From Xanthostigma xanthostigma (Eukaryota; Arthropoda; Insecta; Raphidioptera; Raphidiidae), in the NCBI GenBank assembly GCA_963575645.1, contig OY754464.1, forward strand, positions 69,352,948 through 69,416,947: 64,000 nt of DNA, written 5' to 3'. The first letter of the stretch is position 1. Each line of letters begins with the position of its first letter. A model generated the notes under the pieces. The model was not told the origin of the DNA. It saw only the letters and a program-made list of their open reading frames with translations, and did not search any database. Position numbers and translations under genes: made by a program. Below are positions 7,501 through 21,870 of the stretch, piece after piece.

Positions 7501-10500
7501 AATTTTTTGGAAAATATAAAAGTGTCACGGATATGCCTGAATTTACTTGACCTTATAGAAAAAAGTGCGCTGAATCGAATGAGCACAAGCGCAGAACTGT
7601 ATCTCTTCTGGTTTCGAAGTTATGAGCATTTAAAGTTTGAAAATATCAAACTCGATTATCTCCGAAACTAGACAAGATACAGAGCTGCGCCTGTGCTCAT
7701 TGGATTCAGCGTGACAAAATCTACCGGGTAACATTAATATCGACCCGTTCTGGGAGACTTCGATTTTGAAAATTTTTACAGGGGGGGGCCGACGATTATT
7801 TTTTCATTTTAAATAAAGTGCAGTATCGACCGGAAATTTATATAATATATGGTTGAAAATGACTTGGTCCTATGCAAAAAATCATGCTGAATCGAATGAG
7901 CGTATCTAGAAGTCTGTAGCTATTGTAGTTTTCAAGTTATAGCGTTTTTAATTTTTTCAAGAAAAATTTATAAAAACGCGTCTAACTCCTGAACCAAAGG
8001 AGATACAGAGTTGCGGGTGGTCTCATTGGATTCAGCGTGATTTTTTGCATAAGTACACATAATATTAACCGCATCGGAAGGCTCTTAGTGTTTCAAAAAG
8101 CCGCCGATTTGCGAAAACATCGAAAAACTTCAATTTTTTCAATTTTTTGGAAAATATAAAAGTGTCACGGATATGCCTGAATTTACTTGACCTTATAGAA
8201 AAAAGTGCGCTGAATCGAATGAGCACAAGCGCAGAACTGTATCTCTTCTGGTTTCGAAGTTATGAGCATTTAAAGTTTGAAAATATCAAACTCGATTATC
8301 TCCGAAACTAGACAAGATACAGAGCTGCGCCTGTGCTCATTGGATTCAGCGTGACAAAATCTACCGGGTAACATTAATATCGACCCGTTCTGAGAGACTT
8401 CGATTTTGAAAATTTTTACAGGGGGGGGCCGACGATTATTTTTTCATTTTAAATAAAGTGCAGTATCGACCGGAAATTTATATAATATATGGTTGAAAAT
8501 GACTTGGTCCTATGCAAAAAATCATGCTGAATCGAATGAGCGTATCTAGAAGTCTGTAGCTATTGTAGTTTTCAAGTTATAGCGTTTTTAATTTTTTCAA
8601 GAAAAATTTATAAAAACGCGTCTAACTCCTGAACCAAAGGAGATACAGAGTTGCGGGTGGTCTCATTGGATTCAGCGTGATTTTTTGCATAAGTACACAT
8701 AATATCAACCGCATCGGAAGGCTCTTAGTGCTTCAAAAAGCCGCCGATTTGCGAAAACATCGAAAAACTTCAATTTTTTCAATTTTTTGGAAAATATAAA
8801 AGTGTCACGGATATGCCTGAATTTACTTGACCTTATAGAAAAAAGTGCGCTGAATCGAATGAGCACAAGCGCAGAACTGTATCTCTTCTGGTTTCGAAGT
8901 TATGAGCATTTAAAGTTTGAAAATTTCAAACTCGATTATCTCCGAAACTAGACAAGATACAGAGCTGCGCCTGTGCTCATTGGATTCAGCGTGACAAAAT
9001 CTACCGGGTAACATTAATATCGACCCGTTCTGGGAGACTTCGATTTTGAAAATTTTTACAGGGGGGGGCCGACGATTATTTTTTCATTTTAAAAAAAGTG
9101 CAGTATCGACCGGAAATTTATATAATATATGGTTGAAAATGACTTGGTCCTATGCAAAAAATCATGCTGAATCGAATGAGCGTATCTAGAAGTCTGTAGC
9201 TATTGTAGTTTTCAAGTTATAGCGTTTTTAATTTTTTCAAGAAAAATTTATAAAAACGCGTCTAACTCCTGAACCAAAGGAGATACAGAGTTGCGGGTGG
9301 TCTCATTGGATTCAGCGTGATTTTTTGCATAAGTACACATAATATTAACCGCATCGGAAGGCTCTTAGTGCTTCAAAAAGCCGCCGATTTGCGAAAACAT
9401 CGAAAAACTTCAATTTTTTCAATTTTTTGGAAAATATAAAAGTGTCACGGATATGCCTGAATTTACTTGACCTTATAGAAAAAAGTGCGCTGAATCGAAT
9501 GAGCACAAGCGCAGAACTGTATCTCTTCTGGTTTAGAAGTTATGAGCATTTAAAGTTTGAAAATTTCAAACTCGATTATCTCCGAAACTAGACAAGATAC
9601 AGAGCTGCGCCTGTGCTCATTGGATTCAGCGTGACAAAATCTACCGGGTAACATTAATATCGACCCGTTCTGGGAGACTTCGATTTTGAAAATTTTTACA
9701 GGGGGGGGCCGACGATTATTTTTTCATTTTAAAAAAAGTGCAGTATCGACCGGAAATTTATATAACATATGGTTGAAAATGACTTGGTCCTATGCAAAAA
9801 ATCATGCTGAATCGAATGAGCGTATCTAGAAGTCTGTAGCTATTGTAGTTTTCAAGTTATAGCGTTTTTAATTTTTTCAAGAAAAATTTATAAAAACGCG
9901 TCTAACTCCTGAACCAAAGGAGATACAGAGTTGCGGGTGGTCTCATTGGATTCAGCGTGATTTTTTGCATAAGTACACATAATATTAACCGCATCGGAAG
10001 GCTCTTAGTGCTTCAAAAAGCCGCCGATTTGCGAAAACATCGAAAAACTTCAATTTTTTCAATTTTTTGGAAAATATAAAAGTGTCACGGATATGCCTGA
10101 ATTTACTTGACCTTATAGAAAAAAGTGCGCTGAATCGAATGAGCACAAGCGCAGAACTGTATCTCTTCTGGTTTAGAAGTTATGAGCATTTAAAGTTTGA
10201 AAATTTCAAACTCGATTATCTCCGAAACTAGACAAGATACAGAGCTGCGCCTGTGCTCATTGGATTCAGCGTGACAAAATCTACCGGGTAACATTAATAT
10301 CGACCCGTTCTGGGAGACTTCGATTTTGAAAATTTTTACAGGGGGGGGTCGACGATTATTTTTTCATTTTAAAAAAAGTGCAGTATCGACCGGAAATTTA
10401 TATAATATATGGTTGAAAATGACTTGGTCCTATGCAAAAAATCATGCTGAATCGAATGAGCGTATCTAGAAGTCTGTAGCTATTGTAGTTTTCAAGTTAT

Positions 10501-12299
10501 AGCGTTTTTAATTTTTTCAAGAAAAATTTATAAAAACGCGTCTAACTCCTGAACCAAAGGAGATACAGAGTTGCGGGTGGTCTCATTGGATTCAGCGTAA
10601 TTTTTTGCATAAGTACACATAATATTAACCGCATCGGAAGGCTCTTAGTGTTTCAAAAAGCCGCCGATTTGCGAAAACATCGAAAAACTTCAATTTTTTC
10701 AATTTTTTGGAAAATATAAAAGTGTCACGGATATGCCTGAATTTACTTGACCTTATAGAAAAAAGCGCGCTGAATCGAATGAGCACAAGCGCAGAACTGT
10801 ATCTCTTCTGGTTTCGAAGTTATGAGCATTTAAAGTTTGAAAATTTCAAACTCAATTATCTCCGAAACTAGACAAGATACAGAGCTGCGCCTGTGCTCAT
10901 TGGATTCAGCGTGACAAAATCTACCGGGTAACATTAATATCGACCCGTTCTGGGAGACTTCGATTTTGAAAATTTTTACAGGGGGGGGTCGACGATTATT
11001 TTTTCATTTTAAAAAAAGTGCAGTATCGACCGGAAATTTATATAATATATGGTTGAAAATGACTTGGTCCTATGCAAAAAATTATGCTGAATCGAATGAG
11101 CGTATCTAGAAGTCTGTAGCTATTGTAGTTTTCAAGTTATAGCGTTTTTAATTTTTTCAAGAAAAATTTATAAAAATGCGTCTAACTCCTGAACCAAAGG
11201 AGATACAGAGTTGCGGGTGGTCTCATTGGATTCAGCGTAATTTTTTGCATAAGTACACATAATATTAACCGCATCGGAAGGCTCTTAGTGTTTCAAAAAG
11301 CCGCCGATTTGCGAAAACATCGAAAAACTTCAATTTTTTCAATTTTTTGGAAAATATAAAAGTGTCACGGATATGCCTGAATTTACTTGACCTTATAGAA
11401 AAAAGTGCGCTGAATCGAATGAGCACAAGCGCAGAACTGTATCTCTTCTGGCTTCGAAGTTATGAGCATTTAAAGTTTGAAAATTTCAAACTCGATTATC
11501 TCCGAAACTAGACAAGATACAGAGCTGCGCCTGTGCTCATTGGATTCAGCGTGACAAAATCTACCGGGTAACATTAATATCGACCCGTTCTGGGAGACTT
11601 CGATTTTGAAAATTTTTACAGGGGGGGCCGACGATTATTTTTTCATTTTAAAAAAAGTGCAGTATCGACCGGAAATTTATATAATATATGGTTGAAAATG
11701 ACTTGGTCCTATGCAAAAAATCATGCTGAATCGAATGAGCGTATCTAGAAGTCTGTAGCTATTGTGGTTTTCAAGTTATAGCGTTTTTAATTTTTTCAAG
11801 AAAAATTTATAAAAACGCGTCTAACTCCTGAACCAAAGGAGATACAGAGTTGCGGGTGGTCTCATTGGATTCAGCGTGATTTTTTGCATAAGTACACATA
11901 ATATTAACCGCATCGGAAGGCTCTTAGTGCTTCAAAAAGCCGCCGATTTGCGAAAACATCGAAAAACTTCAATTTTTTCAATTTTTTGGAAAATATAAAA
12001 GTGTCACGGATATGCCTGAATTTACTTGACCTTATAGAAAAAAGTGCGCTGAATCGAATGAGCACAAGCGCAGAACTGTATCTCTTCTGGTTTCGAAGTT
12101 ATGAGCATTTAAAGTTTGAAAATTTCAAACTCGATTATCTCCGAAACTAGACAAGATACAGAGCTGCGCCTGTGCTCATTGGATTCAGCGTGACAAAATC
12201 TACCGGGTAACATTAATATCGACCCGTTCTGGGAGACTTCGATTTTGAAAATTTTTACAGGGGGGGGTCGACGATTATTTTTTCATTTTAAAAAAAGTG

Positions 12300-14210
12300 C
12301 AGTATCGACCGGAAATTTATATAATATATGGTTGAAAATGACTTGGTCCTATGCAAAAAATCATGCTGAATCGAATGAGCGTATCTAGAAGTCTGTAGCT
12401 ATTGTAGTTTTCAAGTTATAGCGTTTTTAATTTTTTCAAGAAAAATTTATAAAAACGCGTCTAACTCCTGAACCAAAGGAGATACAGAGTTGCGGGTGGT
12501 CTCATTGGATTCAGCGTAATTTTTTGCATAAGTACACATAATATTAACCGCATCGGAAGGCTCTTAGTGTTTCAAAAAGCCGCCGATTTGCGAAAACATC
12601 GAAAAACTTCAATTTTTTCAATTTTTTGGAAAATATAAAAGTGTCACGGATATGCCTGAATTTACTTGACCTTATAGAAAAAAGTGCGCTGAATCGAATG
12701 AGAACTGTATCTCTTCTGGTTTAGAAGTTATGAGCATTTAAAGTTTGAAAATTTCAAACTCGATTATCTCCGAAACTAGACAAGATACAGAGCTGCGCCT
12801 GTGCTCATTGGATTCAGCGTGACAAAATCTACCGGGTAACATTAATATCGACCCGTTCTGGGAGACTTCGATTTTGAAAATTTTTACAGGGGGGGGCCGA
12901 CGATTATTTTTTCATTTTAAAAAAAGTGCAGTATCGACCGGAAATTTATATAACATATGGTTGAAAATGACTTGGTCCTATGCAAAAAATCATGCTGAAT
13001 CGAATGAGCGTATCTAGAAGTCTGTAGCTATTGTAGTTTTCAAGTTATAGCGTTTTTAATTTTTTCAAGAAAAATTTATAAAAACGCGTCTAACTCCTGA
13101 ACCAAAGGAGATACAGAGTTGCGGGTGGTCTCATTGGATTCAGCGTGATTTTTTGCATAAGTACACATAATATTAACCGCATCGGAAGGCTCTTAGTGCT
13201 TCAACAAGCCGCCGATTTGCGAAAACATCGAAAAACTTCAATTTTTTCAATTTTTTGGAAAATATAAAAGTGTCACGGATATGCCTGAATTTACTTGACC
13301 TTATAGAAAAAAGTGCGCTGAATCGAATGAGCACAAGCGCAGAACTGTATCTCTTCTGGTTTCGAAGTTATGAGCATTTAAAGTTTGAAAATTTCAAACT
13401 CGATTATCTCCGAAACTAGACAAGATACAGAGAGCTGCGCCTGTGCTCATTGGATTCAGCGTGACAAAATCTACCGGGTAACATTAATATCGACCCGTTC
13501 TGGGAGACTTCGATTTTGAAAATTTTTACAGGGGGGGGCCGACGATTATTTTTTCATTTTAAAAAAAGTGCAGTATCGACCGGAAATTTATATAACATAT
13601 GGTTGAAAATGACTTGGTCCTATGCAAAAAATCATGCTGAATCGAATGAGCGTATCTAGAAGTCTGTAGCTATTGTAGTTTTCAAGTTATAGCGTTTTTA
13701 ATTTTTTCAAGAAAAATTTATAAAAACGCGTCTAACTCCTGAACCAAAGGAGATACAGAGTTGCGGGTGGTCTCATTGGATTCAGCGTGATTTTTTGCAT
13801 AAGTACACATAATATTAACCGCATCGGAAGGCTCTTAGTGCTTCAAAAAGCCGCCGATTTGCGAAAACATCGAAAAACTTCAATTTTTTCAATTTTTTGG
13901 AAAATATAAAAGTGTCACGGATATGCCTGAATTTACTTGACCTTATAGAAAAAAGTGCGCTGAATCGAATGAGCACAAGCGCAGAACTGTATCTCTTCTG
14001 GTTTCGAAGTTATGAGCATTTAAAGTTTGAAAATTTCAAACTCGATTATCTCCGAAACTAGACAAGATACAGAGCTGCGCCTGTGCTCATTGGATTCAGC
14101 GTGACAAAATCTACCGGGTAACATTAATATCGACCCGTTCTGGGAGACTTCGATTTTGAAAATTTTTACAGGGGGGGGCCGACGATTATTTTTTCATTTT
14201 AAAAAAAGTG
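12300..14210 (+). repeat. Three-unit module, copy A (1,911 bp)
   Basis: Consecutive units of 629, 642 and 640 bp: an 11-bp deletion unit, then a unit with TAACATATGG and the GA insertion, then a unit with TAACATATGG. The same order and lengths recur at 17400-19310. Copy A has the private changes GTTTAGAAG (first unit) and TCAACAAGCC (second unit). Confidence 0.8.
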
Positions 14211-17200
14211 CAGTATCGACCGGAAATTTATATAATATATGGTTGAAAATGACTTGGTCCTATGCAAAAAATCATGCTGAATCGAATGAGCGTATCTAGA
14301 AGTCTGTAGCTATTGTAGTTTTCAAGTTATAGCGTTTTTAATTTTTTCAAGAAAAATTTATAAAAACGCGTCTAACTCCTGAACCAAAGGAGATACAGAG
14401 TTGCGGGTGGTCTCATTGGATTCAGCGTGATTTTTTGCATAAGTACACATAATATTAACCGCATCGGAAGGCTCTTAGTGCTTCAAAAAGCCGCCGATTT
14501 GCGAAAACATCGAAAAACTTCAATTTTTTCAATTTTTTGGAAAATATAAAAGTGTCACGGATATGCCTGAATTTACTTGACCTTATAGAAAAAAGTGCGC
14601 TGAATCGAATGAGCACAAGCGCAGAACTGTATCTCTTCTGGTTTCGAAGTTATGAGCATTTAAAGTTTGAAAATTTCAAACTCGATTATCTCCGAAACTA
14701 GACAAGATACAGAGCTGCGCCTGTGCTCATTGGATTCAGCGTGACAAAATCTACCGGGTAACATTAATATCGACCCGTTCTGGGAGACTTCGATTTTGAA
14801 AATTTTTACAGGGGGGGGCCGACGATTATTTTTTCATTTTAAAAAAAGTGCAGTATCGACCGGAAATTTATATAATATATGGTTGAAAATGACTTGGTCC
14901 TATGCAAAAAATCATGCTGAATCGAATGAGCGTATCTAGAAGTCTGTAGCTATTGTAGTTTTCAAGTTATAGCGTTTTTAATTTTTTCAAGAAAAATTTA
15001 TAAAAACGCGTCTAACTCCTGAACCAAAGGAGATACAGAGTTGCGGGTGGTCTCATTGGATTCAGCGTGATTTTTTGCATAAGTACACATAATATTAACC
15101 GCATCGGAAGGCTCTTAGTGCTTCAAAAAGCCGCCGATTTGCGAAAACATCGAAAAACTTCAATTTTTTCAATTTTTTGGAAAATATAAAAGTGTCACGG
15201 ATATGCCTGAATTTACTTGACCTTATAGAAAAAAGTGCGCTGAATCGAATGAGCACAAGCGCAGAACTGTATCTCTTCTGGTTTCGAAGTTATGAGCATT
15301 TAAAGTTTGAAAATTTCAAACTCGATTATCTCCGAAACTAGACAAGATACAGAGCTGCGCCTGTGCTCATTGGATTCAGCGTGACAAAATCTACCGGGTA
15401 ACATTAATATCGACCCGTTCTGGGAGACTTCGATTTTGAAAATTTTTACAGGGGGGGGTCGACGATTATTTTTTCATTTTAAAAAAAGTGCAGTATCGAC
15501 CGGAAATTTATATAATATATGGTTGAAAATGACTTGGTCCTATGCAAAAAATCATGCTGAATCGAATGAGCGTATCTAGAAGTCTGTAGCTATTGTAGTT
15601 TTCAAGTTATAGCGTTTTTAATTTTTTCAAGAAAAATTTATAAAAACGCGTCTAACTCCTGAACCAAAGGAGATACAGAGTTGCGGGTGGTCTCATTGGA
15701 TTCAGCGTAATTTTTTGCATAAGTACACATAATATTAACCGCATCGGAAGGCTCTTAGTGTTTCAAAAAGCCGCCGATTTGCGAAAACATCGAAAAACTT
15801 CAATTTTTTCAATTTTTTGGAAAATATAAAAGTGTCACGGATATGCCTGAATTTACTTGACCTTATAGAAAAAAGTGCGCTGAATCGAATGAGAACTGTA
15901 TCTCTTCTGGTTTCGAAGCTATGAGCATTTAAAGTTTGAAAATTTCAAACTCGATTATCTCCGAAACTAGACAAGATACAGAGCTGCGCCTGTGCTCATT
16001 GGATTCAGCGTGACAAAATCTACCGGGTAACATTAATATCGACCCGTTCTGGGAGACTTCGATTTTGAAAATTTTTACAGGGGGGGGCCGACGATTATTT
16101 TTTCATTTTAAAAAAAGTGCAGTATCGACCGGAAATTTATATAATATATGGTTGAAAATGACTTGGTCCTATGCAAAAAATCATGCTGAATCGAATGAGC
16201 GTATCTAGAAGTCTGTAGCTATTGTAGTTTTCAAGTTATAGCGTTTTTAATTTTTTCAAGAAAAATTTATAAAAACGCGTCTAACTCCTGAACCAAAGGA
16301 GATACAGAGTTGCGGGTGGTCTCATTGGATTCAGCGTGATTTTTTGCATAAGTACACATAATATTAACCGCATCGGAAGGCTCTTAGTGCTTCAAAAAGC
16401 CGCCGATTTGCGAAAACATCGAAAAACTTCAATTTTTTCAATTTTTTGGAAAATATAAAAGTGTCACGGATATGCCTGAATTTACTTGACCTTATAGAAA
16501 AAAGTGCGCTGAATCGAATGAGCACAAGCGCAGAACTGTATCTCTTCTGGTTTCGAAGTTATGAGCATTTAAAGTTTGAAAATTTCAAACTCGATTATCT
16601 CCGAAACTAGACAAGATACAGAGCTGCGCCTGTGCTCATTGGATTCAGCGTGACAAAATCTACCGGGTAACATTAATATCGACCCGTTCTGGGAGACTTC
16701 GATTTTGAAAATTTTTACAGGGGGGGGCCGACGATTATTTTTTCATTTTAAAAAAAGTGCAGTATCGACCGGAAATTTATATAATATATGGTTGAAAATG
16801 ACTTGGTCCTATGCAAAAAATCATGCTGAATCGAATGAGCGTATCTAGAAGTCTGTAGCTATTGTAGTTTTCAAGTTATAGCGTTTTTAATTTTTTCAAG
16901 AAAAATTTATAAAAACGCGTCTAACTCCTGAACCAAAGGAGATACAGAGTTGCGGGTGGTCTCATTGGATTCAGCGTGATTTTTTGCATAAGTACACATA
17001 ATATTAACCGCATCGGAAGGCTCTTAGTGCTTCAAAAAGCCGCCGATTTGCGAAAACATCGAAAAACTTCAATTTTTTCAATTTTTTGGAAAATATAAAA
17101 GTGTCACGGATATGCCTGAATTTACTTGACCTTATAGAAAAAAGTGCGCTGAATCGAATGAGCACAAGCGCAGAACTGTATCTCTTCTGGTTTCGAAGTT

Positions 17201-17399
17201 ATGAGCATTTAAAGTTTGAAAATTTCAAACTCGATTATCTCCGAAACTAGACAAGATACAGAGCTGCGCCTGTGCTCATTGGATTCAGCGTGACAAAATC
17301 TACCGGGTAACATTAATATCGACCCGTTCTGGGAGACTTCGATTTTGAAAATTTTTACAGGGGGGGGTCGACGATTATTTTTTCATTTTAAAAAAAGTG

Positions 17400-19310
17400 C
17401 AGTATCGACCGGAAATTTATATAATATATGGTTGAAAATGACTTGGTCCTATGCAAAAAATCATGCTGAATCGAATGAGCGTATCTAGAAGTCTGTAGCT
17501 ATTGTAGTTTTCAAGTTATAGCGTTTTTAATTTTTTCAAGAAAAATTTATAAAAACGCGTCTAACTCCTGAACCAAAGGAGATACAGAGTTGCGGGTGGT
17601 CTCATTGGATTCAGCGTAATTTTTTGCATAAGTACACATAATATTAACCGCATCGGAAGGCTCTTAGTGTTTCAAAAAGCCGCCGATTTGCGAAAACATC
17701 GAAAAACTTCAATTTTTTCAATTTTTTGGAAAATATAAAAGTGTCACGGATATGCCTGAATTTACTTGACCTTATAGAAAAAAGTGCGCTGAATCGAATG
17801 AGAACTGTATCTCTTCTGGTTTCGAAGCTATGAGCATTTAAAGTTTGAAAATTTCAAACTCGATTATCTCCGAAACTAGACAAGATACAGAGCTGCGCCT
17901 GTGCTCATTGGATTCAGCGTGACAAAATCTACCGGGTAACATTAATATCGACCCGTTCTGGGAGACTTCGATTTTGAAAATTTTTACAGGGGGGGGCCGA
18001 CGATTATTTTTTCATTTTAAAAAAAGTGCAGTATCGACCGGAAATTTATATAACATATGGTTGAAAATGACTTGGTCCTATGCAAAAAATCATGCTGAAT
18101 CGAATGAGCGTATCTAGAAGTCTGTAGCTATTGTAGTTTTCAAGTTATAGCGTTTTTAATTTTTTCAAGAAAAATTTATAAAAACGCGTCTAACTCCTGA
18201 ACCAAAGGAGATACAGAGTTGCGGGTGGTCTCATTGGATTCAGCGTGATTTTTTGCATAAGTACACATAATATTAACCGCATCGGAAGGCTCTTAGTGCT
18301 TCAAAAAGCCGCCGATTTGCGAAAACATCGAAAAACTTCAATTTTTTCAATTTTTTGGAAAATATAAAAGTGTCACGGATATGCCTGAATTTACTTGACC
18401 TTATAGAAAAAAGTGCGCTGAATCGAATGAGCACAAGCGCAGAACTGTATCTCTTCTGGTTTCGAAGTTATGAGCATTTAAAGTTTGAAAATTTCAAACT
18501 CGATTATCTCCGAAACTAGACAAGATACAGAGAGCTGCGCCTGTGCTCATTGGATTCAGCGTGACAAAATCTACCGGGTAACATTAATATCGACCCGTTC
18601 TGGGAGACTTCGATTTTGAAAATTTTTACAGGGGGGAGCCGACGATTATTTTTTCATTTTAAAAAAAGTGCAGTATCGACCGGAAATTTATATAACATAT
18701 GGTTGAAAATGACTTGGTCCTATGCAAAAAATCATGCTGAATCGAATGAGCGTATCTAGAAGTCTGTAGCTATTGTAGTTTTCAAGTTATAGCGTTTTTA
18801 ATTTTTTCAAGAAAAATTTATAAAAACGCGTCTAACTCCTGAACCAAAGGAGATACAGAGTTGCGGGTGGTCTCATTGGATTCAGCGTGATTTTTTGCAT
18901 AAGTACACATAATATTAACCGCATCGGAAGGCTCTTAGTGCTTCAAAAAGCCGCCGATTTGCGAAAACATCGAAAAACTTCAATTTTTTCAATTTTTTGG
19001 AAAATATAAAAGTGTCACGGATATGCCTGAATTTACTTGACCTTATAGAAAAAAGTGCGCTGAATCGAATGAGCACAAGCGCAGAACTGTATCTCTTCTG
19101 GTTTCGAAGTTATGAGCATTTAAAGTTTGAAAATTTCAAACTCGATTATCTCCGAAACTAGACAAGATACAGAGCTGCGCCTGTGCTCATTGGATTCAGC
19201 GTGACAAAATCTACCGGGTAACATTAATATCGACCCGTTCTGGGAGACTTCGATTTTGAAAATTTTTACAGGGGGGGGCCGACGATTATTTTTTCATTTT
19301 AAAAAAAGTG
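17400..19310 (+). repeat. Three-unit module, copy B (1,911 bp)
   Basis: Same length pattern (629, 642, 640 bp) and linked variants as 12300-14210, 5,100 bp downstream. The first unit carries TTCGAAGCTATGAGC, also present in the deletion unit at 15491, so that part is shared with a third copy. A private GGGGGGAGCC replaces the G8 tract at the end of the second unit (about 18631). Confidence 0.8.
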
Positions 19311-21870
19311 CAGTATCGACCGGAAATTTATATAATATATGGTTGAAAATGACTTGGTCCTATGCAAAAAATCATGCTGAATCGAATGAGCGTATCTAGA
19401 AGTCTGTAGCTATTGTAGTTTTCAAGTTATAGCGTTTTTAATTTTTTCAAGAAAAATTTATAAAAACGCGTCTAACTCCTGAACCAAAGGAGATACAGAG
19501 TTGCGGGTGGTCTCATTGGATTCAGCGTGATTTTTTGCATAAGTACACATAATATTAACCGCATCGGAAGGCTCTTAGTGTTTCAAAAAGCCGCCGATTT
19601 GCGAAAACATCGAAAAACTTCAATTTTTTCAATTTTTTGGAAAATATAAAAGTGTCACGGATATGCCTGAATTTACTTGACCTTATAGAAAAAAGTGCGC
19701 TGAATCGAATGAGCACAAGCGCAGAACTGTATCTCTTCTGGTTTCGAAGTTATGAGCATTTAAAGTTTGAAAATTTCAAACTCGATTATTTCCGAAACTA
19801 GACAAGATACAGAGCTTCGCCTGTGCTCATTGGATTCAGCGTGACAAAATCTACCGGGTAACATTAATATCGACCCGTTCTGGGAGACTTCGATTTTGAA
19901 AATTTTTACAGGGGGGGGCCGACGATTATTTTTTCATTTTAAAAAAAGTGCAGTATCGACCGGAAATTTATATAATATATGGTTGAAAATGACTTGGTCC
20001 TATGCAAAAAATCATGCTGAATCGAATGAGCGTATCTAGAAGTCTGTAGCTATTGTAGTTTTCAAGTTATAGCGTTTTTAATTTTTTCAAGAAAAATTTA
20101 TAAAAACGCGTCTAACTCCTGAACCAAAGGAGATACAGAGTTGCGGGTGGTCTCATTGGATTCAGCGTGATTTTTTGCATAAGTACACATAATATTAACC
20201 GCATCGGAAGGCTCTTAGTGCTTCAAAAAGCCGCCGATTTGCGAAAACATCGAAAAACTTCAATTTTTTCAATTTTTTGGAAAATATAAAAGTGTCACGG
20301 ATATGCCTGAATTTACTTGACCTTATAGAAAAAAGTGCGCTGAATCGAATGAGCACAAGCGCAGAACTGTATCTCTTCTGGTTTCGAAGTTATGAGCATT
20401 TAAAGTTTGAAAATTTCAAACTCGATTATTTCCGAAACTAGACAAGATACAGAGCTTCGCCTGTGCTCATTGGATTCAGCGTGACAAAATCTACCGGGTA
20501 ACATTAATATCGACCCGTTCTGGGAGACTTCGATTTTGAAAATTTTTACAGGGGGGGGCCGACGATTATTTTTTCATTTTAAAAAAAGTGCAGTATCGAC
20601 CGGAAATTTATATAATATATGGTTGAAAATGACTTGGTCCTATGCAAAAAATCATGCTGAATCGAATGAGCGTATCTAGAAGTCTGTAGCTATTGTAGTT
20701 TTCAAGTTATAGCGTTTTTAATTTTCTCAAGAAAAATTTATAAAAACGCGTCTAACTCCTGAACCAAAGGAGATACAGAGTTGCGGGTGGTCTCATTGGA
20801 TTCAGCGTGATTTTTTGCATAAGTACACATAATATTAACCGCATCGGAAGGCTCTTAGTGCTTCAAAAAGCCGCCGATTTGCGAAAACATCGAAAAACTT
20901 CAATTTTTTCAATTTTTTGGAAAATATAAAAGTGTCACGGATATGCCTGAATTTACTTGACCTTATAGAAAAAAGTGCGCTGAATCGAATGAGCACAAGC
21001 GCAGAACTGTATCTCTTCTGGTTTCGAAGTTATGAGCATTTAAAGTTTGAAAATTTCAAACTCGATTATCTCCGAAACTAGACAAGATACAGAGCTTCGC
21101 CTGTGCTCATTGGATTCAGCGTGACAAAATCTACCGGGTAACATTAATATCGACCCGTTCTGGGAGACTTCGATTTTGAAAATTTTTACAGGGGGGGGCC
21201 GACGATTATTTTTTCATTTTAAAAAAAGTGCAGTATCGACCGAAAATTTATATAATATATGGTTGAAAATGACTTGGTCCTATGCAAAAAATCATGCTGA
21301 ATCGAATGAGCGTATCTAGAAGTCTGTAGCTATTGTAGTTTTCAAGTTATAGCGTTTTTAATTTTTTCAAGAAAAATTTATAAAAACGCGTCTAACTCCT
21401 GAACCAAAGGAGATACAGAGTTGCGGGTGGTCTCATTGGATTCAGCGTGATTTTTTGCATAAGTACACATAATATTAACCGCATCGGAAGGCTCTTAGTG
21501 TTTCAAAAAGCCGCCGATTTGCGAAAACATCGAAAAACTTCAATTTTTTCAATTTTTTGGAAAATATAAAAGTGTCACGGATATGCCTGAATTTACTTGA
21601 CCTTATAGAAAAAAGTGCGCTGAATCGAATGAGCACAAGCGCAGAACTGTATCTCTTCTGGTTTCGAAGTTATGAGCATTTAAAGTTTGAAAATTTCAAA
21701 CTCGATTATCTCCGAAACTAGACAAGATACAGAGCTGCGCCTGTGCTCATTGGATTCAGCGTGACAAAATCTACCGGGTAACATTAATATCGACCCGTTC
21801 TGGGAGACTTCGATTTTGAAAATTTTTACAGGGGGGGGCCGACGATTATTTTTTCATTTTAAAAAAAGTG
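19311..21870 (+). repeat. Four-unit core module, copy 1
   Basis: Order of units: (AGTGTTTC + ATTATTTCC), (AGTGCTTC + ATTATTTCC), (TTTCTCAAG unit), (ACCGAAAATT unit). The same four-unit order recurs at 26997-29556, 30197-32756 and 34676-37235. Confidence 0.75.

Larger units (their letters stand above)
3321..19310 (+). repeat. Array zone 1: left subfamily
   Basis: Zone defined by variants seen here and essentially not elsewhere: GTCGAC instead of GCCGAC after the G8 tract (end of units starting 4621, 5901, 9741, 10381, 11660, 14851, 16760), GCGTAATTTTTT instead of GCGTGATTTTTT (units 10381, 11021, 12300, 15491, 17400), and AAATAAAGTG near the left edge. Three of the four 11-bp deletion units are here. 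The boundary with zone 2 is set by the first unit with the zone 2 variants. Confidence 0.7.
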